Part shown: one piece after another, positions 43,844 through 54,827 of the stretch | How positions within the stretch are numbered: the stretch's first letter is position 1 | Layout of the letters: each line of letters begins with the position of its first letter | Source of the DNA: Aureobasidium sp. EXF-3400 | Lineage: Eukaryota; Ascomycota; Dothideomycetes; Dothideales; Saccotheciaceae | Direction of reading: 5' to 3' | Length of the DNA: 64,000 nt | Assembly: GCA_024195585.1 (NCBI GenBank) | Contig: SWBL01000227.1 | Coordinates: forward strand, 1 to 64,000 | Position numbers and translations under genes: made by a program | The notes under the pieces: model-generated | Databases searched by the model: none | Seen by the model: the letters and a program-made list of their open reading frames with translations, nothing else | What the model was told of the DNA's origin: nothing

Positions 43844-45554
43844 ATGGGTGCTGGAGGCAAGCCTGTCAACATCTTCACGTTCAAGAAGAACGCGAGCGAA
43901 CCCCCAGAGGTTCTCAACTGGAAGCTATGGTTCGCTGTTCTCTCCTTTGGTATCATGGGTGCTGCCCGTGGTATCGATGAGGGTCTTATTTCCGGAACCT
44001 TTGCTACCAAGCACTTCCAACATGCTCTTGGTCTTAACAAGCTCGACACAGTAGACCTTGCCCAGGTCAAGGCGAACGTGTCGGCCATGGTACGCCACAC
44101 CCTGGCCTCAATGTTTATCATCAGTGACTGACCATGATTAGGTTCAAATCGGCTCCGTTGGAGGCGCCGCCTTGGCCTTCATCCTCGCTGACCGCATCGG
44201 TCGTCTCTGGGCTACTCGCCAGCTTTGTCTTGTATGGATGCTCGGCATCGTCGTCTTCATGACTAGCACTGTTGGTGGTGGCCGTCTTGGTCAGGTCTAC
44301 GCTGGACGCTTCATCGCCGGTCTTGGTATCGGCCAGACCACCGTCATCGCTCCTGTCTACATCTCGGAAATTGCGCCCAAATCGGTTCGTGGTCTCTGTA
44401 CCTGCGTTTTCTCTGGTTCGGTCTACATCGGCATCATGCTTGCATACTTCGCCTCATGGGGCAGCTCTCTTCACATTTCAAAGACCTCGCCTAACTCGTG
44501 GGAGGTCCCTACTTCCATTCACTTGATGTTTGCTGGTATCATCTTCATCTTGTCATTCTTCAACTACGAGTCACCCCGTTACCTGATCAAGGCTGGCAAG
44601 CGCGACAACGCAGTAGCCAACCTTGCTCGTGTTCGTGGCCTGCCTGCTGATCACGAGGTTGTGCAAGCCGAAATCGCCGATATTGAGAACCAACTGCACG
44701 AGGAGCAAGAAGCTACTATGGGACAAGGTGCTTTCGGTCTCCTTCGCGAGATGTTCCTCATGCCAAACAACGCATACAGACTGTACATCGGCCTCGGCAG
44801 CCAGGTTCTCTCACAGTGGAGTGGAGCTCAATCTATGACCGTGTATGCTCCCGACTTCTTCGCTCTCCTCGGTACTAAGGGTCAAAACGAGAAGTTGTTC
44901 GCTACTGCCATTTTCGGTGTCGTCAAGTTTGTTGCCGCTATTGCCTGCGCTCTCTTCCTGGTCGACTGGATTGGTCGCAAGCGATCTTTGAGCATCGGTA
45001 TTGCCCTCCAGGCTGTCTCAATGGCTTACCTCGCTGCCTTCCTCACTGCTGTTCCCGGCATCGAGGAGAAGGGTTTCGAGTTCACCAAGAGCCAGAAGGC
45101 TGCTTCTACTGTTGCGCTCGTTTTTATCTACCTCTCAGGCTTCGGGTGGGCTATGGGTTGGAACTCTATGCAATACCTTCTCAACGCTGAGATCTACCCC
45201 CTCCGCATCAGAGCCATGTCCTCTTCGCTGGTCATGTGCTTCCACTTCGTCAACCAATACGGTAACTCCCGCGCCGTTCCTCTCATGCTTCTCGACCACA
45301 AGGAGGGCGGTCTCGGCCCTGCCGGTACCTTCTGGCTCTTCACCGCCATCACCCTCATCGGTGGCGCCTGGGCTTGGTTCACCATCCCCGAGACCGCTGG
45401 CAGATCCCTCGAGGGTATCGACAAGCTGTTCGAGCTTCCCTGGTACAAGATTGGTCTTCACGGTGCCAAGGAGGCCGAGATCAGCGACCAGTTCGAGGCC
45501 GACAAGATCGACGAGAAGAAGGCCAATGTCCAGATCATCGAGCGTGCTGTTTAA
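43844..45554 (+). CDS. MFS sugar porter (hexose/quinate-type transporter)
   Basis: Plasma-membrane proton or facilitative sugar carrier. Exons 43844-44089 and 44142-45554 give 552 residues. About twelve membrane segments are visible. Sugar-porter signatures include GAARGIDEGLISGTF in segment 1, DRIGRLWATR after segment 2, and VYAGRFIAGLGIGQTTVIAP with VYISEIAPKSVRG. YESPRYLIKAGK marks the central loop, LVDWIGRKRS follows segment 8, and IPETAGRSLEGIDKLF closes the domain. The ISGTF region and overall pattern suggest fungal quinate/hexose-like members, but substrate cannot be read from sequence. A broken partial copy lies at 32516-32776 in the opposite orientation. A polyol dehydrogenase gene follows 430 bases downstream on the same strand. 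Confidence 0.93.
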
Positions 45555-45984
45555 AGCATCACTGTATTTGGGATCGATCCCGTCAGATCTGGGTTTTATG
45601 GAACTTTGGACATGCTGTTTTAGAAAGCCTCTGTCATACTACGAATTTGTATATACCTCGTGTTACGACACACTCATGAACATTTTATTCTCTCTTCAAA
45701 ACTTCATTCTTGTGCCTTTCGCTCTGTGTTATGAATCGGCGTCTTGTGGACCGAGTATGGGTCTTGTGAGCACGCAGTCGCAGCAAGCTCGTAATGCATC
45801 GGACCACTGTTGTCCGAGGTGGCCTGCACACCTTCAACCTTAATTCAGAAGCATAAGCATGTACTCGATTACTCTGATCCAGACCCCGCACTCGAGCAGC
45901 TATCATCCTCTGGATGTTTATACTTTACAGCTTCACTCCCAAGTTCGACTTCGATATCCATTGGAGTGGTGGTAGGAGTCTAGG
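45555..45984. other. intergenic between transporter and dehydrogenase
   Basis: 3' UTR of the transporter and promoter of the dehydrogenase. No gene is seen. Confidence 0.6.
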
Positions 45985-47162
45985 ATGACTGCTCAAACAT
46001 CAAATCTCTCATGTCTTCTTTATGGCCCCCACGATGCCAGGTTCGAAGATAGACAAGTGCCTGTTATCAACGACCCATACGATGTGATCATAAGGATAGC
46101 TTATGTTGGTGTCTGTGGCAGCGATGTAAGTTGACTATTTGTTCGCGTAGAATGCAGAAGATATGGCTTCAGAAACACAACACTCACACGAGATGCCTAT
46201 ACTAATACCATCACCAGGTCCATTTCTGGCACCACGGCGGAGTCGGCCTCAAAGTTTCCACTGACAATCCTCTGACAATGGGCCACGAAGCCTCAGGAAC
46301 AGTCCACAGCATTGGGTCTGCAGTAACAAGCCTCTCACCCAACGATAACGTCTGCATAGAACCTGGCATCCCCTGCTCTCGCTGCAAATCCTGCAAATCT
46401 GGTCGCTACAACCTCTGTCCTGATATGGCTTTTGCGGCTTCCCCTGGCCCTGGTCCTGCTACCCATGGCTGCCTGTGTGCTTACTACAAACTTACAGAGA
46501 GGTTTGTCTATAAGTTGCCAGCAAATGTGAGCCTGGGAGAGGGTGTGCTCGTGGAACCACTGGCTGTTGCTGTGCATTCGATTAGATTAGCGGAAGTCAA
46601 GCCTGGACACAAAGTCGTGGTTTTTGGAGCAGGCCCGGTCGGGACTCTGTGTGCTGCTGTAGCTCGCCAGTTTGGTGCTGTGGAGGTTGTGTCGGTGGAC
46701 ATGAATGCGGCAAGATTGGAGTTTGTCAAGGAGTTTGCTGCTACTGGTGGCTTTACTCCAGATCCAACAGCAGATGGTGCAACTAATGCTGCAGCCATCG
46801 TCGAGCGGTATCAGCTTGATCGAGGAGCTGATATAGTCATCGAAGCATCAGGTGCCGAGCCTTGTGTTCAGATGGGCATCCACGTTTTGGCACCTGGAGG
46901 CACATACGTACAGACTGGTTGTGGCAAGCCGAATGTAATGGTACCAATGACAAAGCTTGGTGAGAAAGAGGCAGTCGCCAAGGGGTGCTTTCGGTATGGA
47001 GCTGGTGACTTTGAATTGGCCATCGGGTTCTTGAGGGACGGCAAGATTGATGTCCAGAGGTTGATATCAAGAACGGTTGCTTTTGAGGAGGCACCTGATG
47101 CTTGGGAGAGCGTGGGAAGGGGCGAAGGGATCAAGACATTGATTCGTGGTGTGCAAGACTAA
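45985..47162 (+). CDS. zinc-dependent polyol dehydrogenase (xylitol/sorbitol type)
   Basis: Medium-chain dehydrogenase oxidising a sugar alcohol with NAD. Exons 45985-46125 and 46218-47162 give 361 residues. Catalytic zinc ligands are Cys44 (VGVCGSDVHFW) and His70-Glu71 (MGHEASG). Structural zinc ligands are Cys100, Cys103, Cys106 and Cys114 (GIPCSRCKSCKSGRYNLCPD). GVLVEPLAVAVHS carries the further glutamate, and VVVFGAGPVGTLCAAVA is the Rossmann motif, followed by SVDMNAARLE, whose aspartate favours NAD over NADP. These features match xylitol dehydrogenase, L-arabinitol dehydrogenase and sorbitol dehydrogenase, which cannot be separated by eye. The neighbouring transporter suggests shared use of a sugar or polyol. 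Confidence 0.92.
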
Positions 47163-47655
47163 ACGTTGACTGCTGCTTGGATCGACCGTAGTGGCTTTGA
47201 AGAGGCTGAGAATGATATCGGATAGCGACTTCATGCATATCCACAATCGAGGTGGTATACGCTTTACTCCCGTCAACGAATTCTTATAGTCATACAAGTG
47301 ATGTCTACTGATGCTGATGAGAGGTCATTGGCTGTTGGGAACAATTACTTTGCGCCGAATCGTTCCGAGCCGTGATGAAGCGCAACCAGAGTTTCACAAA
47401 AAAAAATTCTCTCTTTTGTTCATTCTTGTTCTTGCATACCACTACGACACACTTGACATGCGCTCTGCTGGCTGTACAGACGATGGACTGATTGTGTTGC
47501 TCCCGAAGAGAACACGGCACGTTTGGCCAACCTGCACTTCCTCAGGCACGACCAAAGGAAGGATCAGGCGCCAGACATGCAAATCGTTGTTCGGAATCAT
47601 GATCCTCAAACAGAAGATTACTATTCTGTCTAAGAACACAATTCAGTATATTAAA
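47163..47655. other. intergenic
   Basis: Region between the dehydrogenase and the tRNA gene. Nothing else is recognised. Confidence 0.6.
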
Positions 47656-47739
47656 GCCTTAATGGTCTAGTGGTATGATTCCTGCTTTGGGTTTACTCTA
47701 AATTGCAGGAGGTCCCCGATTCGATCTCGGGTTGAGGCC
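47656..47739 (+). tRNA. tRNA-Pro (anticodon UGG) with a 12-base intron
   Basis: The acceptor stem pairs GCCTTAA with TTGAGGC (one T-G wobble). The D-arm region GGTCTAGTGGTATGATT is the usual proline type. The anticodon stem pairs CCTGC with GCAGG, with loop TTTGGG then T, giving TGG at 47688-47690. The intron is 47692-47703, one base after the anticodon, the standard nuclear position. The T arm CCCGA/TCGGG encloses TTCGATC. The discriminator base is C47739, followed at once by TTTT, a polymerase III terminator. Confidence 0.95.
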
Positions 47740-47743
47740 TTTT
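47740..47743 (+). terminator. RNA polymerase III terminator
   Basis: Four T immediately after the tRNA 3' end. Confidence 0.8.
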
Positions 47744-48007
47744 CTTTTGCATTTTCTTTAGAACATCCCTAACTTTTTGTGTCTACAAATTGCGTGCTTG
47801 GTTTTTGGTAGCTCGATGTCTTCGCAAGAGGCAGTATGAGAACATGTGTGTTTAGTTTTGGGGCGATGACTCGAGATGGCTGCCTGAGGCAAGCACGGCA
47901 GGTGCCGCTCAGCCAGCGGATCCGTGCGCGCATGTAGCAACAACGTCAGAAGGTCGAGGGCAAAGGGCGACGACGAGCTGGAATAGACTCCAACCACAAA
48001 ACACACC

Positions 48008-49063
48008 ATGTTGTTGAGGTATCTGAGTGCGGCCGCTCTGGCCCTACAATCTGCAAATGCTTTCAAGGACGCTTCGCCTTTCGTTCTCTACTCGACCAAC
48101 CAGTACGATTGACCGCCAGCCACCAACTTATCGTGAACGCACGCTGATGGACATAGGCTGGATGCAAAGAACGCCAACGTGAACGTTATCAGCGCGCAGA
48201 GCCTGAAGGAGAGCGTCGATCACCAGATCAAGGGCTGTCCGTCTGGAACCTACCTCGTCGTATCGCAGCCTGGCATTTCTGTCGACGACCTGACCGTCTC
48301 CAAATCTACGCCCCATCTGCGTCGCCGCCTCGCCGGCAAGGACGACAATGTGAAGTCTGTCTTTGCCGCAAAGAACGTCGTGGGAAACCTCGACGCCGTG
48401 ACTCTGATAGGCTCAATCAGGCGCGAGTGTCATATCATGACCAGCTTGCTTCTGGACGGTGAGAGTATGTACTTCTTTCCTTCAGCCGCGCGAAAGAGAT
48501 ACTGACCGTGAGACAGAGGGAGAGATTCCTATCAAGGCATACGACGCCATTAACATTCGCTTCCCTACCCTCCCCACCGACCACGACGACCGTGAGTCTG
48601 CCCTGCTTCAAGCCGACTCTTACTTGAACTCGCTGCTCGCAACCCTCGATTCTTTTACCGTCCTCTATACTACTCTGCCCGGCTGGATGCAAAAGGTCGA
48701 GCTCCAGCACCCCAAACAGTACGAAATGGACGAGCCCTACCCGTCAAACATGCACATCGACCTGAAGCGCGACCTCAACTCCCACGTCTCGCGTGCCAGC
48801 AACGTCTCCAACCCCCAGGTCAACTTGCCCTTGTTTGAGAAGTACCAGTTCCTCTCACCTGGTACGTTATGTCTTCTCTATTTCCATTCTTTACTTTCTC
48901 GATCTGACATGATTTTACAGGAATCTTCATGGGCGGTGTTGTCAGCATCCTCCTCTTCTCTATTCTCTACGTCGGTATCAGCGCCATCGCCGGTCTCGAG
49001 GTCTCCTACATGGCCTTCAGCAAGGAGATGGGCCCCGCCGCTCAGAAGAAGCAGGTGCAGTAG
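48008..49063 (+). CDS. BIG1: BIG1/VOA1-family ER membrane protein
   Basis: Exons 48008-48102, 48157-48464, 48517-48861 and 48921-49063 give 296 residues. A signal peptide is clear (MLLRYLSAAALALQSANAF). The lumenal part has moderate conservation, and the C-terminus carries one membrane segment (IFMGGVVSILLFSILYVGIS, then the AIAGLEVSYMAFSKEMGP tail). This topology matches yeast Big1, an ER protein needed for beta-1,6-glucan synthesis, and the related Voa1, which helps V-ATPase V0 assembly; domain databases join them as the V-ATPase S1/VOA1 family. Which role applies here is inference. The four-exon structure has consistent phases. Confidence 0.82.
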
Positions 49064-50313
49064 AAGAAGATATGTTGATCGAAGTAGAGAGATACCACCA
49101 TTGTACTTTTGCCTAGTCCTTTCATAACATTCGTGTAGATGCGATACTCTCAATTTCACTTTCTAGAAGCAATAAGTTTTCATGCCACACAGCGTTCTTC
49201 AGCCAACTTTCATTCAAAATATCGTACCTTTCTTGTCACTGACTCTTGTTTATGGCTGATATGATATCTGCATATTACATATTTTCCTTCTGTTTGACTA
49301 CCACTTGCTCGCATTCTATACTAGATCATATTGTTCCCGACGCTGCTGCGTTACTCTTTCGTGATTGTTTATCTCGATGGTCCTTCCTCTACTTACGCGA
49401 TTCGTTTAAGGTCGCGCGATACGAGACAGGGTCTTACCGACAACCACATTTTCTAAAAACTCGTATGGTGTATCGTCGCATCTATCGTGCCGGGATACCT
49501 ATACAACATGGTCTCTATCAATCGTGAGCTGTACTGATAAGCCGAGACCTCGTATGACATCCTGCTGGACAGAAGACTGGCTGTTCTAGAACGGAATATA
49601 TGCTCCGTGGACGTCAACTATAATCGACTTCTTCAACGCAAGCCATAGTGTCGCGAAACATGAACAATATTGGGTGTCACAGCACAAGGCAAGATAGAAA
49701 GTGAGTTGAAAGGTTGGTAGTTTAATGTTGTCATTTCGAGACTTGCTATCAAGTTTTTATCATCAAGGTGGTTGTCTGTATTGCAAATCGGTCAGCGCTC
49801 TGTGGCAGACATACTGATGATATGCTTGGTAAGATAGAGAGGAGGGTGCAGTTTCAGATCAAAAATAATTCTCAACAATAGTCTTCAGACAGGGATAACT
49901 GTTTGATAATATGTCTCATCATTGCAAGGGGAATGGGGAGGGGATTGGTGAAGGGGGGTTGACAAAAAGAAGAGAACGTACGTTGTATGGCAGGGAAGAG
50001 CGCAGTGTACACGAGACACAGGACACACATTCACAAGGTTAGAGTCAAAGGGACGAGGTTTGACGAAAGAAGCCGGTGGATTTGCTTTTGCGGCCTATGG
50101 AAGAAAGCGCCCTTGTGCTAGATGGAAGCAGCAAACCCGTCCCCGAGGAGGGTCCTTGACCCTCAACCGAAGTTCGACACGTGAAAAACTCCCATAGAAA
50201 AAGCAGAACCAGCGTTAAAAACCGACGGGATATCTTTTCTTTTTTCTTGTTGTCGTCGTCAAAAAATTGACCTCAATCCATCCGGACAAATGCGTGAGTC
50301 GTCATGATCGAAT
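49064..50313. other. 1.25 kb intergenic, convergent 3' ends
   Basis: Between BIG1 and RPS25. AT-rich with several short frames lacking motifs. No gene is seen. Confidence 0.55.
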
Positions 50314-50927
50314 TTAGTCGGTGCCACCAACAGCGCGGGCTGGTAGAGAAAGTTAGTATAGGCGAAGAGTGAGGTGTCAAGGGTGGTCAAAACGCACTGT
50401 AGACGATGCACTTGGAGTGGCTGACGACCTTCTTGATCTGGCCCTGCTCCTCAAGATCGGCGAGCGAACGACGGGCAAGAGAGCCGTTGATCTTCAGTCT
50501 GTCGACAAGGGTGGCGACGGTGACGAGGCGGTAGGACTGAACCTCCTTCTGGAGACGGTCCGAAGTAGCCTTGTCGAGGATGACGGCGTGCTGGGCCTTG
50601 TCCTTGACTGTGTGCGCATCATGTCAGCGAAACTGTTCCTTTATGCGGCTCCATGGCGCGGTGTTCGGGATGTGCGGATTCGAGGTTTGGGAGTTGGAAA
50701 GTGCGGCGCTCTGATATGCGATGGATTATGATGATGGGAGATTCGTAGTTTCGATGATTCTCTGAGATGTGTGTGGTGTGCGCATGGATTGGATAGAGGA
50801 GGCGTGCGTACCCTTGCCCTTGGACCACTTCTTCTTTTGCTTCTTGGCTCCGGTTGCTGCGGGTGCCTTTACATGGTCTGTCAGTGTCTGTCGTAGTAAC
50901 GCATGTCGTTTAGAGGAGCCGTACCAT
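50314..50927 (-). CDS. RPS25: cytosolic ribosomal protein eS25
   Basis: Small-subunit protein near the tRNA exit site. Exons 50927-50925, 50866-50812, 50607-50398 and 50339-50314 give 97 residues: the first coding exon is the ATG alone. The product starts MAPAATGAKKQKKKWSKGKV and contains the conserved QSYRLVTVATLVDRLKINGS and LADLEEQGQIKKVV, ending YTRAVGGTD. The second intron is 204 bases, long for this window; introns in the 5' part are usual for fungal ribosomal protein genes. No clear C/D snoRNA boxes were found in it. Confidence 0.95.
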
Positions 50928-51784
50928 TTTGTCGGATGTGGGTGGTAAGAGGGTTGGATCACTGGAAGTCGCTTCTGAATATCAGTCCTTGTGCGCGCAG
51001 CTTTTCGAATGTGGGCCGTCACGTGTGTGCGCTTGGTCTGTGCTCTTTCCCTCCCAATCGTTTAGCAACCAACTCGACTTGTCCCGGAGGCAGGAGCACC
51101 TCAATTTCTTGAATTGATTGACTGTCTACACAAGTCGCTCTTTCTTTTCTCGTTAGAATAGTCCTGCCGAATATTTGTACCACTGTAGTAGAACCAGTAA
51201 GTAACTAAGTCAGCACTCGGTGTGTTCTCAGTCGCAATCTGCCAATCAATCTATATCTCTGGCTTGGCATCCTAGCTCTGCTCCCATCGCTTGTCCTACA
51301 ACAACCACCTTTGTCGAGTCTGGGATTAGTTTGTACCCTTCTCGGAACATCTGTGTGGAACTTTGTATCTTCGCATATACACGACTTACCTGCACCTTTG
51401 CATCATTTACCACGTTTGTGGCTGGTGCTCATAGCCTCTGGCGCCTAATGCCTCAGCCTTAGCACTGCCCTTGACCTGCCTCTGCCTCTGTCTCTTACAA
51501 GCATTCACACCACTCCTTCCTGCGACTATCTCCGGCCACACTCGTTTCTTGCCAGAAAAAACACTCGCTATTTCCTATCCTAATTCTTTCCCTACCCATC
51601 TTCACGAAACAATTGCTTGTCGCTCGTCCCTCGCATACTTCTTCGTGCCGCAACGCAACGAGTCACCAGAACCCGAACAACCCTCTGAACGCGTGTCGCA
51701 TTTGTTCCCACCTCGACAGCTTCGAAAAAAGTACTCGCCTGTCCACGCCGAATTGTGAATAGTGCGCATCCGCGCTCTGCCAAG
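50928..51784. other. divergent promoter region
   Basis: Upstream of RPS25 and of the four-helix membrane protein. CT-rich leader-like sequence runs from about 51230 to 51780. No gene is seen. Confidence 0.55.
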
Positions 51785-52794
51785 ATGCGCTATACAACTT
51801 TGAGTGCGAACAAGTCCAAGAGTGTTCGAGTAGGTCAAAGAGACGGTTGGGTCATGATCGTCAGGGACTGACTATGCTCAGTGGTACTGGCGGATAACAG
51901 CTATATGTGCTTCATGTTTAATACTGGGAGGGTGAGTCATCAGCTGTTCTGTAATTTGCAGACGTCGGCTGACCACATAGCTTTCTCGTAATCCCTTCGA
52001 TATTTGATGCACAACCACAATTGCGAATATCCAAGACGATCTTGGGTGGTTTCGGCATCGGCCTTCTGGCTCTTGGATTCTCTCTTGCAGCACTTACATG
52101 CTTCTGTAGTCGCAGCTGGGCCTTTAGTAGCGAGCATGTCTTTGTTCCCTGCATCTTCGCTTGCCTTATCGGCTTCCTAAATGTGCCGTACTGTTTCGTC
52201 ATCAGCACTCGGTTTCAATGGAATGTAATAGCCATGGCTACTACGATCGGAGCAGCCACGATGGCATTTATCTTCACGGTTCTCTACTTCTTCGCTCGCC
52301 GTAGGCTCATACAATCACGACCTAAGCGAAACACAAGCTCTGACAACATCAATTTGCTACGCCGACCTAGCAACGCCAGTGCCTCAGGATCATATCACAC
52401 GCAGAGTTATTTTGCCAACCACTTTGCAAACATGCACCCAGCTGCACGCACGCCGCCGGCTATGATGGCCGTAACCCCTGCGGACGAACTACCTGCAAAC
52501 GATCACGGGATAAACGATCACGAAATGCAGAGACAAAGGATGTCAGATCTACTGCACAAACCTGAGCCTCGAATCTCTCCCGCCACAAGTCCTTTCAATC
52601 GCATCGACTTTGATATAGATGAGACAGAGACGCCAATCAATGGCTACTATGCCCCCACCGCTGCGAACGGCCTGATGCCACGTTCACTGGAGGACCCATC
52701 ATGGCACTCGCGCAATGCAAGCTGGGTTACTAACGATTCACGACGGAATTCTTCTCGCGAGGATCGACGTCGCGAGATTGAGATGGGTAGATGA
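51785..52794 (+). CDS. four-helix membrane protein, function unknown
   Basis: Exons 51785-51829, 51882-51931 and 51981-52794 give 302 residues. Four hydrophobic segments lie at about residues 18-40 (ITAICASCLILGGFLVIPSI), 48-72 (TILGGFGIGLLALGFSLAAL), 82-103 (VFVPCIFACLIGFLNVPYCF) and 107-130. The basic stretch FARRRLIQSRPKR follows segment 4. The remaining 165 residues are hydrophilic, rich in N, S, P and R, with a possible phosphorylated tail (RRNSSREDRRREIEMGR). The opening motif R-W-Y-W-R-I-T resembles fungal membrane proteins I have seen annotated only as hypothetical. Start and first introns are inferred: the single long exon has no good ATG of its own upstream of segment 2. Confidence 0.75.
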
Positions 52795-53294
52795 ACACGA
52801 GTCCACTCGCTCACAACAGACCTATTGTTCATGAATCCGCCCGGTCAGAGTCATCGCGCGGTCTTACCTACCCCTGTGGTATCTAATCTTTCTGTTCAAA
52901 TATTACGACATCATAGCCAGGAGCAAGGCATCTTCCGAATAGGTTATAGCAATGGAACTCTTACGTGTGGTTTACTCATCGGAATAGGAGAAATATTATC
53001 TTTGTAATGTAACAATAGCGATAAGTTCAACACTTCTTTCAACGTATGAGATCGAAATACTTTCTTTGATTGTACTCAAAGCTCTTGCAAGTCCACAAGG
53101 ATGCCATTGTTCCACTTTGCATTGTGCTCATCAGACAAAGAGCCTGGATACATTGTTTCGGGTATGCATATGAATACCCTCCGAGGTGTCTCTTTAGAAG
53201 GACAGAGCATCGAAACAACCGACGACACACAGTAAGTAGAGACAGGTCTCACTTCTCGCTAACAACAATCCAGAAAACCAACTCATAATCCCCA
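52795..53294. other. intergenic
   Basis: Spacer between two tandem genes of unknown function. No feature was recognised. Confidence 0.55.
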
Positions 53295-54239
53295 ATGTGC
53301 GTAGGTATACAGGTAGTCTATAATTGCAACTTGTGTCGCACTCATACTCCTGTTGGCGAAATTCAATGGCAGGGTTGCCATCTCAAGATTTCGGAAATGG
53401 ACTCGTTGCCAGTCTGTTCCGCCCCGACCATCACTCAGGATGTCAAGGACATTGATTGTCAAATGTGCCTAACAGAAGCAGACGACGGCCATGATCCCGA
53501 TGATGTGTACCCCGAACCTCCCGAACACCCCGGTTTCCCTCTTCCTAAGACTGAGATCACTCTGTCTCGATACCAACTCTCAGAACCGACTGAGAACGAG
53601 ACGCCTCCACACATAGAAAATCTTGCAGGGTCCGCTGACGAGTTGCCTAGTTACGAAGATGCCATCAAGGATAGCCCTGTCAATTATGCTTTGTCCGAAT
53701 TGCGAAATGACGCCAACTACAGGAGAATCCTCATGTATGATGTTCATGAAGACGCAGTATACCATTACGAAAAACTCGCGTCTGTTGCTGAAAAACGCAG
53801 ACAACTGATCCTCGACCTCCAAACCAGAATCCCAAGCGACATTGCATCAACAACTAACCTGCTGCACGTTGCCCTCAAAACAATCGAATCCATCATGTCC
53901 GAGCAACAACAAACAGTCTATCGTATACGCTGGTTGCAAGAGAATCTCCAATTCGTCAAAAAAGACATCAACTTCTTGGGTTCGCACTATCATAGCCCCT
54001 CAGAGATGGCTCTGCTCAAGGATCAACACCGAGCCATCGTGAGAGAACTGGAAGAGAAGCACATACAGAATTCCATGGGTCCGACCGCTGAAGATTGGGA
54101 TTCGAGATTGGGTACGTTGCTGGACAATGTCATGTATGAATGGCGCAAGAGTATTGAAGCTGACTTTGCAGAGATGTCTTTGTGGGCAGAAGAAACACCT
54201 CATGAATCTCGTTCTACCAGTTCGTGTTGCCTCCAGTAG
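53295..54239 (+). CDS. Cys-rich N-terminus, coiled-coil protein ending in a CaaX box
   Basis: A single exon gives 314 residues. The N-terminal 58 residues hold eight cysteines (C2, C11, C14, C28, C41, C55, C58 and others near them), with CNLC and CQMC pairs that suggest metal binding. Many fungal hypothetical proteins begin with M-C and a similar spaced pattern. Residues about 115-120 read ELPSYEDA, a PxY-type motif that can bind WW domains. Residues about 150-270 are helical with heptad character (EKLASVAEKRRQLILDLQTR). The C-terminus is SSCCLQ: the last four residues, CCLQ, fit a CaaX farnesylation signal (X = Q). No signal peptide or membrane segment. A membrane-tethered cytosolic adaptor is a reasonable guess, nothing firmer. 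Confidence 0.75.
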   Translation: MCVGIQVVYNCNLCRTHTPVGEIQWQGCHLKISEMDSLPVCSAPTITQDVKDIDCQMCLTEADDGHDPDDVYPEPPEHPGFPLPKTEITLSRYQLSEPTENETPPHIENLAGSADELPSYEDAIKDSPVNYALSELRNDANYRRILMYDVHEDAVYHYEKLASVAEKRRQLILDLQTRIPSDIASTTNLLHVALKTIESIMSEQQQTVYRIRWLQENLQFVKKDINFLGSHYHSPSEMALLKDQHRAIVRELEEKHIQNSMGPTAEDWDSRLGTLLDNVMYEWRKSIEADFAEMSLWAEETPHESRSTSSCCLQ

Positions 54240-54827
54240 GTAACCAACATTTGTGTGTGTGCTTGTCTGTGTAGTTTGTCATTTTGCTCTCATTTAACAG
54301 AAATCAATTTTTTTTTTTAATCCATACTTCTACTTTCCATAATTGTTTACGTGCAGACCGAACCACGATCCAGTAAAGATTGGAAATGAGTGTACCTTAC
54401 TATAGCCTCGTTCGGGAGACTATATCCTCAGTTTGGGTAGAACGATCTCCTCAGCATGTGAAGCTCCTTGAACCGAATCCTCATGCCAAATCGACCATGA
54501 TCACTCACACTGCTTCCAGGTTTCGAGATGTGTCTAGCAATCTTGAGTATCTTTGTTCACAATGCTCAACAATGCCTTTCAGTGAACAACATCTCTCCTT
54601 GATCTTGGAGCTCTCTTTCTTTCACAATCAACTCATCATTGTTATCTCTGCTTAGTTCTTTATTCTCGATAACAATGAGATACAGAGGGTCAAAGAACAC
54701 ATTCACAATACTAGAAACACATATAAACAGGACCATAGATATTGATGCTTGCAACTTACCAAACAGCCTACACACACACACTCCACACACACTACTCTTA
54801 CAGCTAAAAACATCCACACAGTAAACC
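54240..54827. other. intergenic, microprotein promoter
   Basis: Contains a T10 run near 54310, the TATA box at 54722 and a CA-rich leader (ACACACACAC repeats near 54770) just before the microprotein start. Confidence 0.55.
54722..54727 (+). promoter_or_regulatory. TATA box upstream of the microprotein
   Basis: TATAAA in ACATATAAACAGG, 101 bases before the ATG at 54828. The spacing is almost the same as at the transporter gene (96 bases). Confidence 0.5.

Noticed and set aside
50608..50811. Possible C/D snoRNA in the RPS25 intron (CTGA and ATGATG strings)
   Set aside because: The boxes are in the wrong order and spacing, with no terminal stem.
51230..51780. Plus-strand frames in the CT-rich stretch before the four-helix protein
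   Set aside because: Pyrimidine-rich leader sequence yields long S/L/P/T frames by composition; no homology-like pattern.
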